The notes beneath the pieces are model-generated. The model saw only the letters and a list, made by a program, of their open reading frames with translations, was not told the DNA's origin and made no database searches. A stretch of DNA of 64,000 nucleotides from Nocardioides rubriscoriae (GTDB lineage Bacteria; Actinomycetota; Actinomycetes; Propionibacteriales; Nocardioidaceae), in assembly GCF_008087085.1 (NCBI RefSeq), contig NZ_VIYJ01000008.1:278462-342461 (forward strand). Direction: 5' to 3'. Shown here piece after piece: positions 52,026 through 59,257 of the stretch (position 1 is the stretch's first letter; each line of letters opens with the position of its first letter). The position numbers and the translations under genes are program-made.

Positions 52026-52480
52026 CGGCGCTCCCGGTAGGCGTCGACGGGGCTGCTGGCGGTGGCGGTGATCGTCCGGGTGCCGGGCAGGCCGGGGATG
52101 CTCAGGTCCGCCACGTCGACCTTGCAGGTCACGATGGCGGTGACCTGGGCGGTGGTTCCCAGCGGGGCGTTGAAGGCCGCAGCGTTGATCGTGATGTTGG
52201 TGGTCGTGCACTGCAGGCCCTGGTCGTGCATGCTGCTGGTGGCCGCGGACTTGCCGGAGGTGATGGCCTCGCTCTGGGTCCGCTCGATGGAGGCCGCTCG
52301 TGCCGCCTCGTAGGCGGCTGCGTCCACGGACTGCTTGGCGATCTCCACGCGGCCGCCGAGGATGATCATCGCCACGAACAGGCCGAAGGCCGGGACGCCG
52401 ATCGCGGCCTCGATGGCCACCGACCCGCGCTCGTCCCGGCGCCGGCGGCGTGCGCTGGTCCGCCTCGTCTGCCTGGTCAT
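52022..52480 (-). CDS. TadE-like pseudopilin
   Basis: 152 residues. Arg-rich leader, then RDERGSVAIEAAIGVPAFGL, the TadE junction with Glu five residues after the cleavage-site Gly, one membrane helix, and an outside beta domain with two cysteines (LQCTTTN, TAIVTCK). It would be processed by a prepilin peptidase, which is not encoded in this window. Confidence 0.8.
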   Translation of the reverse strand: MTRQTRRTSARRRRRDERGSVAIEAAIGVPAFGLFVAMIILGGRVEIAKQSVDAAAYEAARAASIERTQSEAITSGKSAATSSMHDQGLQCTTTNITINAAAFNAPLGTTAQVTAIVTCKVDVADLSIPGLPGTRTITATASSPVDAYRERR

Positions 52481-52872
52481 TCGGTGAGCCTCTCGACCGG
52501 GACGCTGGCGCTCTGGGTGACGGTCACGTGCCAGCCGGGGATGACGCTCATGGACTTGCCCGTGACGGTGATCGTGGCGGTGGTCGTGGTCCGTGATCCG
52601 GAGACGCTGGTGGAGGTCATCACGTCGGAGCCTCCGGCGTCGTGGAGGAACGTGTTCGCCGTGGCCACACCGGCGTCGCGGGTGCCGGTCTCGCTGCCTG
52701 CCTCACGGGCGCCCTCCTGCGCGGCCGCGAGCGCTACCTGCTTCGCGTGGTAGTAAAGGGCGCCTTGGAGGCCGAGGAACATCAGCAGGAACAGCGCGGG
52801 CATCAGGAAGACCATCTGGATGGTCACCGACCCGCGCTCGTCCCGGCTGCGGCGGTGGCGGCTGGCGAACAT
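52477..52872 (-). CDS. TadE-like pseudopilin
   Basis: 131 residues. Leader SRDERGSVTIQMVFLMPALF, here with Gln in place of the usual Glu at position +5, one membrane helix (LFLLMFLGLQGALYYHAKQV) and a Thr-rich outside domain (SGSRTTTTATITVTGK). 4-base overlap with the downstream gene. Confidence 0.8.
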   Translation of the reverse strand: MFASRHRRSRDERGSVTIQMVFLMPALFLLMFLGLQGALYYHAKQVALAAAQEGAREAGSETGTRDAGVATANTFLHDAGGSDVMTSTSVSGSRTTTTATITVTGKSMSVIPGWHVTVTQSASVPVERLTE

Positions 52873-52878
52873 GGCGGC

Positions 52879-53082
52879 CTACTTGATCTTGGCGGACTCG
52901 CTGGTCACGAAGAACTTGATGGCCGCGACGACGATGCCGACGATGACGATCACGGCGCCGGCCCACAGGACCTGCTCGATCGTGACGGAGCCGCGCTCGT
53001 CGCGCTGCCGGGTGACGCGGTCCTCGAGGGAGGCGAGCGAGGTCAGCGCCGCCATCTGGAGGGCGATAAAGAGCTTCAACAT
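52879..53082 (-). CDS. flp: Flp-type major pilin
   Basis: 67 residues, the size of Flp pilins. Unusually long leader before QRDERGSVTIEQVLWAGAVI; the Gly-Ser junction with Glu at +5 is the prepilin cleavage pattern, and the mature part is one hydrophobic helix plus a short charged tail (KFFVTSESAKIK). It should be the pilus fibre subunit. The leader shares the DERGS junction with the three pseudopilins, implying one peptidase. Confidence 0.8.
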   Translation of the reverse strand: MLKLFIALQMAALTSLASLEDRVTRQRDERGSVTIEQVLWAGAVIVIVGIVVAAIKFFVTSESAKIK

Positions 53083-53157
53083 CGGGGTTCTTCCTTTCCT
53101 TGTTGTTCGGTTTGCGGTCTGGGTGACCCTGGTTCTTTGGGGTCGGCGTTAGGTCGG

Positions 53158-54069
53158 TCAGGTGGTGAAACGGAGCAGGGAGGGGGTGACGAGGATCGCC
53201 AGGAAGACGATGCCGAGCAGGCTGGCTGGGATGTACATGCGCTCGGAGGTGGCGTTGGCCTTGCCGACCTCGGCGCTGAGCATCGCCGACCGGAGTGCGG
53301 CGGCGCGGGCCCGGAGGTTGTTGTAGATCTGGGCTCCGTCCTGGCCGGACTGCTGCATGATGTCGGCGAGGTCATCGAGCTCGGGGACGGCGAGCTCGTC
53401 GGCGAGACCGTGCAGGGAGTCCCAGGGTGCGCGGGTCATGTAGCGGGCGCGGCGCAGCTCGCTCTCGATCCGCTTGAAGACCCACTTGTCGCCGACCTCG
53501 GCTGCCGAGCGCAGCGCCTGCTGGCCGCTGGATCCGTCGCGGACGCCGGTGGCCACCATGTCGATGTAGGCGCCCAGGGCGCGGCTGAACTCGATGCGGG
53601 CCTTCTTGGCGTCGTCGGCGGCGTTGTAGTTGGGCATGAACCAGAACAGGGCTGCCAGGGCCAGCGAGCCGAGCGTCGGAATGGCGAACGGCAGCGGAAG
53701 GCCGATCAGAGTGAAGAAGGCGGCCAGCAGCGGCGGCATGATCAGGCCGAGCAGTGCCCAGACGACCTTCTCGCCGTGGAACCGGGTCTCGCTGATCTGC
53801 AGGATGGCCAGGTCCTTGCGAGGCGTGTGGGCCCAGGCGCCGCCGGGCAGGTTCTTCATCGCCCACAAGCCGATCCGATCGACCGCCGAGCCGGCGCCGG
53901 TGTCGACGTCGAGGCCGGGAGTGTTGCGGCGGGGCACGACGTGGTCAGGTGAGAGACGGTCCAGCGCGTCGACCAGGTCGGGGTCGGAGGGCGCGAGGCG
54001 CCATACGAGCAGGGCGAGGGCCAGTCCGATGAGGGTGCCGCTGGCGAGCGCGATCTGCAGGCCGGTCAT
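53158..54069 (-). CDS. tadC: TadC-type pilus platform protein (T2SSF family)
   Basis: 303 residues from ATG 54069. T2SSF topology: N-terminal helix, long cytosolic part, two helices around LLGLIMPPLLAAFFTLIGLP and FAIPTLGSLALAALFWFM, the T2SSF cytosolic domain (ALGAYIDMVATGVRDGSSG, GLADELAVPELDDLADIM) and a last helix ending TPSLLRFTT. Pairs with TadB (4-base overlap) as the inner-membrane assembly platform. Confidence 0.85.
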   Translation of the reverse strand: MTGLQIALASGTLIGLALALLVWRLAPSDPDLVDALDRLSPDHVVPRRNTPGLDVDTGAGSAVDRIGLWAMKNLPGGAWAHTPRKDLAILQISETRFHGEKVVWALLGLIMPPLLAAFFTLIGLPLPFAIPTLGSLALAALFWFMPNYNAADDAKKARIEFSRALGAYIDMVATGVRDGSSGQQALRSAAEVGDKWVFKRIESELRRARYMTRAPWDSLHGLADELAVPELDDLADIMQQSGQDGAQIYNNLRARAAALRSAMLSAEVGKANATSERMYIPASLLGIVFLAILVTPSLLRFTT

Positions 54070-54998
54070 GCGAGCGCTCCTTCCTTCTCGCCCGGTGCCG
54101 TGCGCTGGGCGGCGCGGTGGGCGTTGCGGGCCTGGAGGTCGAGGAACCGCGGGAGCGGCTTGGCGACAGCCATCCGGCGCATCCACAGCAGCGTGGCCAC
54201 GTAGGCCGAGAGCAGGACGGCGAGGATGACCTGGCCCAGCGGGGACCCGTAGGGCTCGATGTAGTCCCCGGTGAAGGCGAGCATGCCCAGCACACCGAGG
54301 GTGATCACGGTGACGGTGCGGGCGGTGGTGCGGGGCTTGGCCTGGTCGGCGGCAATCTGGCGGCGAGCGCGCACGTCGGAGGCGACGGTCTCAGCGAGGG
54401 CGTCCAAGGCCTTCGACAGTCCGGCCTGGCCGCGGCCGCTGGCGGCAAGGATCAGCTGGCTGGCGACGACGTCGCCGGTGGAGTCGTTGAGGTCCTCGGC
54501 GAAGGCGCGCAGCACGTCCTCGGTGCTGGCGGTGTTGTTCCACAACCGGGAGACCATCAGTCCGACCTCGCGCTCGATCGGCGCCGGCGCGGACTGCAGG
54601 GACTTAATGAGCGCCGAGCGCAGGGACTGGCCGGCGGTCAGCTTGCCCGACAGGGACCGCGTCCACTCCTCGAGCGCCTCGAGCTTCTCGATGCTCGCGG
54701 CCGCCGGCGGGGGCGTCAGCAACAGCGGGATACCGACGATCCCGGCCGGGACGAGCACGATCGCGATCACCCAGCCGGTCACCAGCGCGACCAGGAGGCC
54801 AGCCACGGCACCGCCGACCATCAGCATCCGGGTGCGCCGGTCGAGCCGGACGAACCAGTTCCCCAGCCGCCCGAACGGGGTGACGGTCCGGGCGGGCCGC
54901 GGCGGCTCGGGCGGGGCGGGGATTAGCGCGTAGACCATCCCGATCAGACCGATGACGATGAGCGCCCCGAAGACGGCGGGCAGGAACGCAGTGCTCAT
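54066..54998 (-). CDS. tadB: TadB-type pilus platform protein (T2SSF family)
   Basis: 310 residues. Helices at the N-terminus (VFGALIVIGLIGMVYALI) and in the middle, then the T2SSF domain: EEWTRSLSGKLTAGQSLRSA, LAEDLNDSTGDVVASQLILA-like region, and closing helices. Overlaps both tadA and tadC by 4 bases, the conserved Tad order. Confidence 0.85.
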   Translation of the reverse strand: MSTAFLPAVFGALIVIGLIGMVYALIPAPPEPPRPARTVTPFGRLGNWFVRLDRRTRMLMVGGAVAGLLVALVTGWVIAIVLVPAGIVGIPLLLTPPPAAASIEKLEALEEWTRSLSGKLTAGQSLRSALIKSLQSAPAPIEREVGLMVSRLWNNTASTEDVLRAFAEDLNDSTGDVVASQLILAASGRGQAGLSKALDALAETVASDVRARRQIAADQAKPRTTARTVTVITLGVLGMLAFTGDYIEPYGSPLGQVILAVLLSAYVATLLWMRRMAVAKPLPRFLDLQARNAHRAAQRTAPGEKEGALA

Positions 54999-56674
54999 GA
55001 GGTGGCCACCCCCGGGTTGGCCTGGGACTCGGCCTTGTACACCTCGAGGTCGAACCCATGCCGCGCCAGCTCCTGGGCGAGGAAGTTGTCAAGCTTGCCG
55101 GTCGCGACGGCCTGGCCGAGCTGGTTAGGGGCGAAGATCGGGGTGGTGGCGTATCCCCTGGCGGCGTCGATGCTGGGCTGGACGACCAGGACCTCCTCGA
55201 CCCAGCGCTGCTTGCGGAAGGTGCCGTCGGGATTGGCGACGACCTCCGAGCGCAGGTACATCACGATGTCGATCGCGGCGGCCAGCTTGCTGATTGCCAG
55301 CTCGCGGGTGACCTGGGGGCCTTTCTCCATGGCGCAGGAGACGAGCTTCTCGATCGTGTGCTCGGCACTGCGGGCGTGGGTGGTGCTGATCGAGCCCGGC
55401 CCGGACTCCATGGCCTTGAGCATGTTCCAGACCTCCGGGCCGCGGACCTCACCGACGATCTGGCGGGCGAGGTTGAACCGGAAGGAGTGGTGGATGGCCT
55501 CCTCGAGGCTGAACTCACCGGCCTGGCGGCCGTCGATGCCGACCTCGCCGGATCCGGGGCGGTGCTCCCACGCGTGGACGATCTTGTGGCGGTCGACGAG
55601 CTCGTGCAGGTGCAGCTCGAACTCGGTCTCGAAGGTGCCGATCATCTCCCAGGGCGGGATGCACGAGCACAGGGCCCGGACCCAAGTGGTCTTGCCGCTG
55701 CCTTGGACCCCGGAGACGACGATGCTCTTGCCCGCGCGCACGCAGGTTGCGACGAAGTCGGCCAGGACCGCGCTGCACGCCTTGCGGTCGTAGACCATCT
55801 CGTCCATCGACACCTCGCGCATGCTGTGGCGACGGATCACGACGGAGGTGTAGGCCATCACCCAGGAGCCGGCCGCGAGCCGCGCTCCCCCGGGCAGCCG
55901 GAGGTCCAGGTGCGGCCGGGCCTCGGTGAAGGGCCGGTTCTGCCGTGCGCCTAGGTCGGAGAGGAACTCGCGCAGTTCGTCCTCGGAGTCGGCGATCGGG
56001 GCGGCCTCCACAAGGGTGCCGTCGACCAGCTCCAGCCACACCGAGCAGACCGGGCCGCGGGCGATGACGATGATGTTCTCGACGTCCTCGCGCTCGACCA
56101 GGGGCTGCAGGCGGCCGAGCCCGAACAGGGCGGCGTGGAGGGCGGACTTGAGTGCCTTCTCGTGGTCCTTCGTCCACGGCGGACGGCCGGTCGAGACCAA
56201 CGTCTCGGCCTCGGATTTGATGAGCTCCTCGATGACGTCGAGGCCCATCTGCTCGCGGTCCTCCTCGGTCACCCGACCACCTTCCTTGTCGAGCCGGGCG
56301 GTCAGTCGCGACGAGATCTCAGCGCGGTATTGCGCGATCAGCTCCCAGTCCAGCTCGACCTCGCCATCCGTGCCGCGGGTGTCTTGGTGCTCCTCCGGTG
56401 CGGGCGCCACAAGCGGGCGCAGGCTGAACTCCGAGCGGGCGCGGCCAGGCAGCTGGCCCTCGCCTTCGCTGGTCCAGGCGCCGGCGAAGATCGGCAGCGA
56501 GGTCGGGTCGTCGTCCTCGACGACCGGCGGGGGCGGCGGGGTGCCGTTGGAACCGCGTCCTCGGGCGAACGGCGAGGTCTGCTCACGGTTCGCGGCATGG
56601 CGGGCCTCAAGCCACTCGTCTGCGCGCAGCGGGTCGCGGCCGTTGGTCTCCGGGTGGTGTCCGTTGGTGCTCAT
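54995..56674 (-). CDS. tadA: TadA/CpaF secretion ATPase
   Basis: 559 residues from ATG 56674. A disordered Pro-rich N-terminus (about 1-90) precedes the CpaF core. Walker A SGVQGSGKTTWV near 318-329, the Asp box TFETEFELHL, Walker B/His region NLARQIVGEVRGPEVWNMLK and STTHARSAEHTIEKLVS are all present. This ATPase powers pilus assembly (or secretion) at the inner face of the membrane. Confidence 0.9.
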   Translation of the reverse strand: MSTNGHHPETNGRDPLRADEWLEARHAANREQTSPFARGRGSNGTPPPPPVVEDDDPTSLPIFAGAWTSEGEGQLPGRARSEFSLRPLVAPAPEEHQDTRGTDGEVELDWELIAQYRAEISSRLTARLDKEGGRVTEEDREQMGLDVIEELIKSEAETLVSTGRPPWTKDHEKALKSALHAALFGLGRLQPLVEREDVENIIVIARGPVCSVWLELVDGTLVEAAPIADSEDELREFLSDLGARQNRPFTEARPHLDLRLPGGARLAAGSWVMAYTSVVIRRHSMREVSMDEMVYDRKACSAVLADFVATCVRAGKSIVVSGVQGSGKTTWVRALCSCIPPWEMIGTFETEFELHLHELVDRHKIVHAWEHRPGSGEVGIDGRQAGEFSLEEAIHHSFRFNLARQIVGEVRGPEVWNMLKAMESGPGSISTTHARSAEHTIEKLVSCAMEKGPQVTRELAISKLAAAIDIVMYLRSEVVANPDGTFRKQRWVEEVLVVQPSIDAARGYATTPIFAPNQLGQAVATGKLDNFLAQELARHGFDLEVYKAESQANPGVATS

Positions 56675-57510
56675 GCGTGACCTCCGTTCGTGGGAGCGAG
56701 GGCGGCCTGGTTGGCGCCGAGGATGGACTGGATTGCGGCGGTGCTGCCCCGGTAGCCGCGCCGCAGTCCGGAGGACTCGAACTTGCGTGGCTTGCGGGCG
56801 CCGTGGGAGTAGACCTCGGCCACCTCGGGCTCCCAGTCCACGGAGGCGACCACGGGGATCTGGAGGGCCTTGGCGATGTGGCGTGCGGTGTAGGGCCGGA
56901 CTCGGGCGCCGGTGGGAAGCGAGGGCCAGCGTCGCTCCTCGTCGACGAGGAGTCCCCCGAGACGGGAGAGCCCACCGACCGCGGCGAACTGTGCCCGCAG
57001 GGTCTTGGCCCAGCTGGTGGCGCCGGCCAGGGCCGGCAGCGAGCTGCGGGTGACGAGCAGGGTCAGGTCGGAGGCAGCGATCAGCGGCTGGGGCCAGCCG
57101 GCGAGGCCGAGTCGTCCGGCGTCGACGATGACGTCCTGGCCGTTGCGGTCGAGGGCGCGCAGTTGCTCGGTGAGCGGTTCCCACAGGGGCAGCAGGCTGG
57201 GGGCCTGCTCGTGGGCCCGGATGCCGGGTAGGAACCAAGCAGACCGCTCGGCTGGCGCCTCGGGGTCCAGCAGCAGCGTCTCCCGGGGCAGCGCGTCCGC
57301 CAGCGTTCCCTCGCGCAGGGAGAGAGCGAGGTTGATCAGGCCGCCGGTCGGCTCCTGGGCGCCCTGGAAGTAGCCGGCGAAGACCGAGGAGGATCCGGTC
57401 GGGTCTGCGTCGACCAGGAGCACGGGTCGGTGCCAGTTGAGGGTTAGCCCGAGCGCCGTGGTGGACACGCCGGGCGAACCGCTCGCGGAGGCCAGGACGA
57501 TCACCGCCAT
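56671..57510 (-). CDS. tadZ: TadZ/CpaE-like MinD-family ATPase
   Basis: 279 residues. Begins with the P-loop SASGSPGVSTTALGLTLNWH, a ParA-type loop lacking the usual GK pair, then VLLVDADPTGSSSVFAGYF, QDVIVDAGRLGLAGW and LTLLVTRSSLPALAG. Size and place just before tadA fit TadZ/CpaE, which positions the Tad machine in the cell. The altered P-loop mirrors the ParA-like protein of the conjugation operon (30572). Confidence 0.8.
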   Translation of the reverse strand: MAVIVLASASGSPGVSTTALGLTLNWHRPVLLVDADPTGSSSVFAGYFQGAQEPTGGLINLALSLREGTLADALPRETLLLDPEAPAERSAWFLPGIRAHEQAPSLLPLWEPLTEQLRALDRNGQDVIVDAGRLGLAGWPQPLIAASDLTLLVTRSSLPALAGATSWAKTLRAQFAAVGGLSRLGGLLVDEERRWPSLPTGARVRPYTARHIAKALQIPVVASVDWEPEVAEVYSHGARKPRKFESSGLRRGYRGSTAAIQSILGANQAALAPTNGGHA

Positions 57511-57513
57511 GCC

Positions 57514-58194
57514 TCAGCGCTCCCGGGCGTCCAGGACGAGTGCGACCCGTCCGGTGGCAGCCCGGGCAGCCAGTTCGGCCGCCTCGGCTTCGGGCACCGC
57601 GACGTCGACGACGGTCTCCCCCGTCTCCTCGACCCGGTTAACACCAACGACGGTGGCCTCGATGGTGACCGGCTCCCTGTCGGTGATCTCGCCCTGGTCG
57701 CCGGGCGTGGTGACGATCCGGACGACGTCGCCGCCGTAGAGCGGCTCTGACGGCATCTGCGCGGGAGTAAGGCTGATGCCTACCAGGGACTCTCCTTCCC
57801 CCGGCACCAGGTTGTCGGTGACTGCCTGCGCGGTGAGCAGAGTGCCGGCCCACAGGTCGACGGCAGCGCGGCTGCCCTCGAGCTCGGCCTTCTGGCTGCC
57901 GGGGACCGCGGTCAACGCCGGGTCGACGCTGACCCGCACGACGGCGAGGTCGCCGGCCTCGATGGTGTCGCCACGCTTGATGTCGTTGCTGACGACCAGG
58001 ACCTCTTGGGTGTCGTTAACCGAGGTGAACGCGAACGCGGTCCCCAGGCCGCCGGCAGCGACAAGAGCCGCGCAGAGTGCCAGGACCCAACGCCTGCGGC
58101 GGCGCCTCAGTAGTGGGAAATGGTTGTGGTCGGGAGGTGCCTTGATACTGGCGCCAACCTCGTCCCGTGCTTGTTGAGCAGTGTTCATCGACAT
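57514..58194 (-). CDS. cpaB: CpaB/RcpC-like SAF-domain protein
   Basis: 226 residues. Arg-rich segment then one membrane helix (WVLALCAALVAAGGLGTAFAF) and a SAF domain (DIKRGDTIEAGDLAVVRVSV, AGTLLTAQAVTDNLVPGEGE) followed by a second beta domain (GGDVVRIVTTPGDQGEITDR). First gene of the Tad operon. The distance from the shared element to ATG 58194 is 26 bases. Confidence 0.85.
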   Translation of the reverse strand: MSMNTAQQARDEVGASIKAPPDHNHFPLLRRRRRRWVLALCAALVAAGGLGTAFAFTSVNDTQEVLVVSNDIKRGDTIEAGDLAVVRVSVDPALTAVPGSQKAELEGSRAAVDLWAGTLLTAQAVTDNLVPGEGESLVGISLTPAQMPSEPLYGGDVVRIVTTPGDQGEITDREPVTIEATVVGVNRVEETGETVVDVAVPEAEAAELAARAATGRVALVLDARER

Positions 58195-58220
58195 GGATCC
58201 CCGAGTCCTCTCTTGTCTCG

Positions 58221-58256
58221 ATCACCTACGTGTCAAGACGTGCCGGGAGCGGTCAT
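58221..58256 (-). promoter_or_regulatory. shared bipartite element, copy 7 (Tad operon)
   Basis: Minus strand: ATGACCGC, 20 bases, TAGGTGAT. Three mismatches in total (two in the upstream box, one in the downstream box) but the same 20-base spacing and orientation; 26 bases before ATG 58194. Confidence 0.65.
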
Positions 58257-58267
58257 CGCGAGCCCGA

Positions 58268-58301
58268 CTCGATAGAAACACACTAGTGCATTTCTATCGA
58301 G
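58268..58301. repeat. ATAGAAA palindrome upstream of the Tad operon
   Basis: CTCGATAGAAA, 12 bases, TTTCTATCGAG: 11-base perfect arms. Each arm contains the ATAGAAA core found singly at 4117, 5757 and 9472. It lies just upstream of the shared element. Confidence 0.7.
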
Positions 58302-58308
58302 CGAATCG

Positions 58309-58317
58309 TTATCCACA
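58309..58317 (+). other. DnaA-box-like TTATCCACA
   Basis: Perfect match to the general DnaA box TTATNCACA. Single perfect copy with a weaker TAATCCACA 150 bases away, so an origin is not supported by this alone. Confidence 0.3.
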
Positions 58318-58519
58318 GCTGACCGATTCCGAGATGTCATCGCCCGAGTCCTGACCGGAAGTGGTTGCGTGGCCCAATCCCCCCGATGGGACAGAGCGCT
58401 CGCACGCACCGAACATCCAGGTCAATGGGACCACAAATCATGCGGACTTTTCGGGAGGAATATCTCCCTGTGGATTACGGTCAACTCGGCGCCAGGCGCG
58501 CCCGTCTACGGCGCTAGAC

Positions 58520-58960
58520 CTACCCGCGCCGCAGACGCTGCTGCCGGGCTTCCTGGAAGGCCGCGGCGACGACGTCGACTGTGTCCCCCAACCCACGCGC
58601 GAGACTCTCAAGCTGCCTGGCTGCTGGGAGTCGGGTCCAACGGCCTTGCTCCCAGGCGTAGTAGGTCGGCACAGCCACGTTGACGGCCGCAGCCAACTCG
58701 GGCACCGTCAGCCCCGCCTTCAAACGCAGTGCTCTGAGATCAGGAACCTCACCCTCCATGTGAATTAGACGAAGGATCGGGATGTCGAGCGCTCTAGCAA
58801 GCTTGACCAAGAAGCCCGGCCGAGGAACCGACGCGCCCAGCTCCCAACGAGATATGCGCTCCCCACCGGCGGCACCAACTAGACGCGCCAACTCATGCTG
58901 GGTCAGGCCCGCCTTCTCGCGAGCGGCGCGCAGCACTGAGGGGTCGATTCCGGAATCCAT
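58520..58960 (-). CDS. tandem XRE-type helix-turn-helix regulator
   Basis: 146 residues with two Cro/C1-type domains: residues 8-65 (LRAAREKAGLTQHELARLVG, RISRWELGASVPRPGFLVKL) and 75-130 (LRALRLKAGLTVPELAAAVN, YYAWEQGRWTRLPAARQLES). No ligand domain. It lies between the Tad operon and the Argonaute pair and is divergent from the latter (297-base gap), so it may regulate either. It is also a candidate reader of the ATAGAAA palindrome; both are inference. Confidence 0.8.
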   Translation of the reverse strand: MDSGIDPSVLRAAREKAGLTQHELARLVGAAGGERISRWELGASVPRPGFLVKLARALDIPILRLIHMEGEVPDLRALRLKAGLTVPELAAAVNVAVPTYYAWEQGRWTRLPAARQLESLARGLGDTVDVVAAAFQEARQQRLRRG

Positions 58961-59257
58961 CGCTGACAGACACTAGTCGGAGCAAGCGGGAGCCCCCGCC
59001 GCGAATCTCCCCACAAGTTGAGCGACCTACGTGATACCCGCGCTGGGCAGAGGGCGCTGGGACACGCCGCTGACTTGAGGTGGAGCGTGACAACGACGAT
59101 GCCTACCGGTCCTCTCGAAAGGCGTGGGCCTCATCACATCCGGACGCCCGCAGGTAGCACCGCCTCTGAACCGCGCCTGCCTCGTACTGTCGGTGGCGAC
59201 TCGTACCCTCAAAGAGCCGAGGCTCTCCAGATTCCTCGGCAGAAGCGAGGTGACCGG
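58961..59257. other. divergent gap between the XRE regulator and the Argonaute pair
   Basis: 297 bases. The reading frame of the effector is open through it from 59018, but the translated segment is low in family features and the real start is at 59258. No clear operator was seen; ACCTACGTGATAC at 59025 resembles only one box of the shared element. Confidence 0.4.

Larger units (their letters stand above)
58195..58519. promoter_or_regulatory. upstream region of the Tad operon
   Basis: 325 bases between two minus-strand genes. Contains the shared element (58221-58256), the long ATAGAAA palindrome (58268-58301), a DnaA-box-like TTATCCACA (58309-58317) and a second weaker one, TAATCCACA on the minus strand (58469-58477). 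Less GC-rich than the genes. Confidence 0.6.

Noticed and set aside
59020..59060. Possible shared element upstream of the XRE gene
   Set aside because: ACCTACGTGA resembles one box, but there is no partner box at the 20-base spacing.
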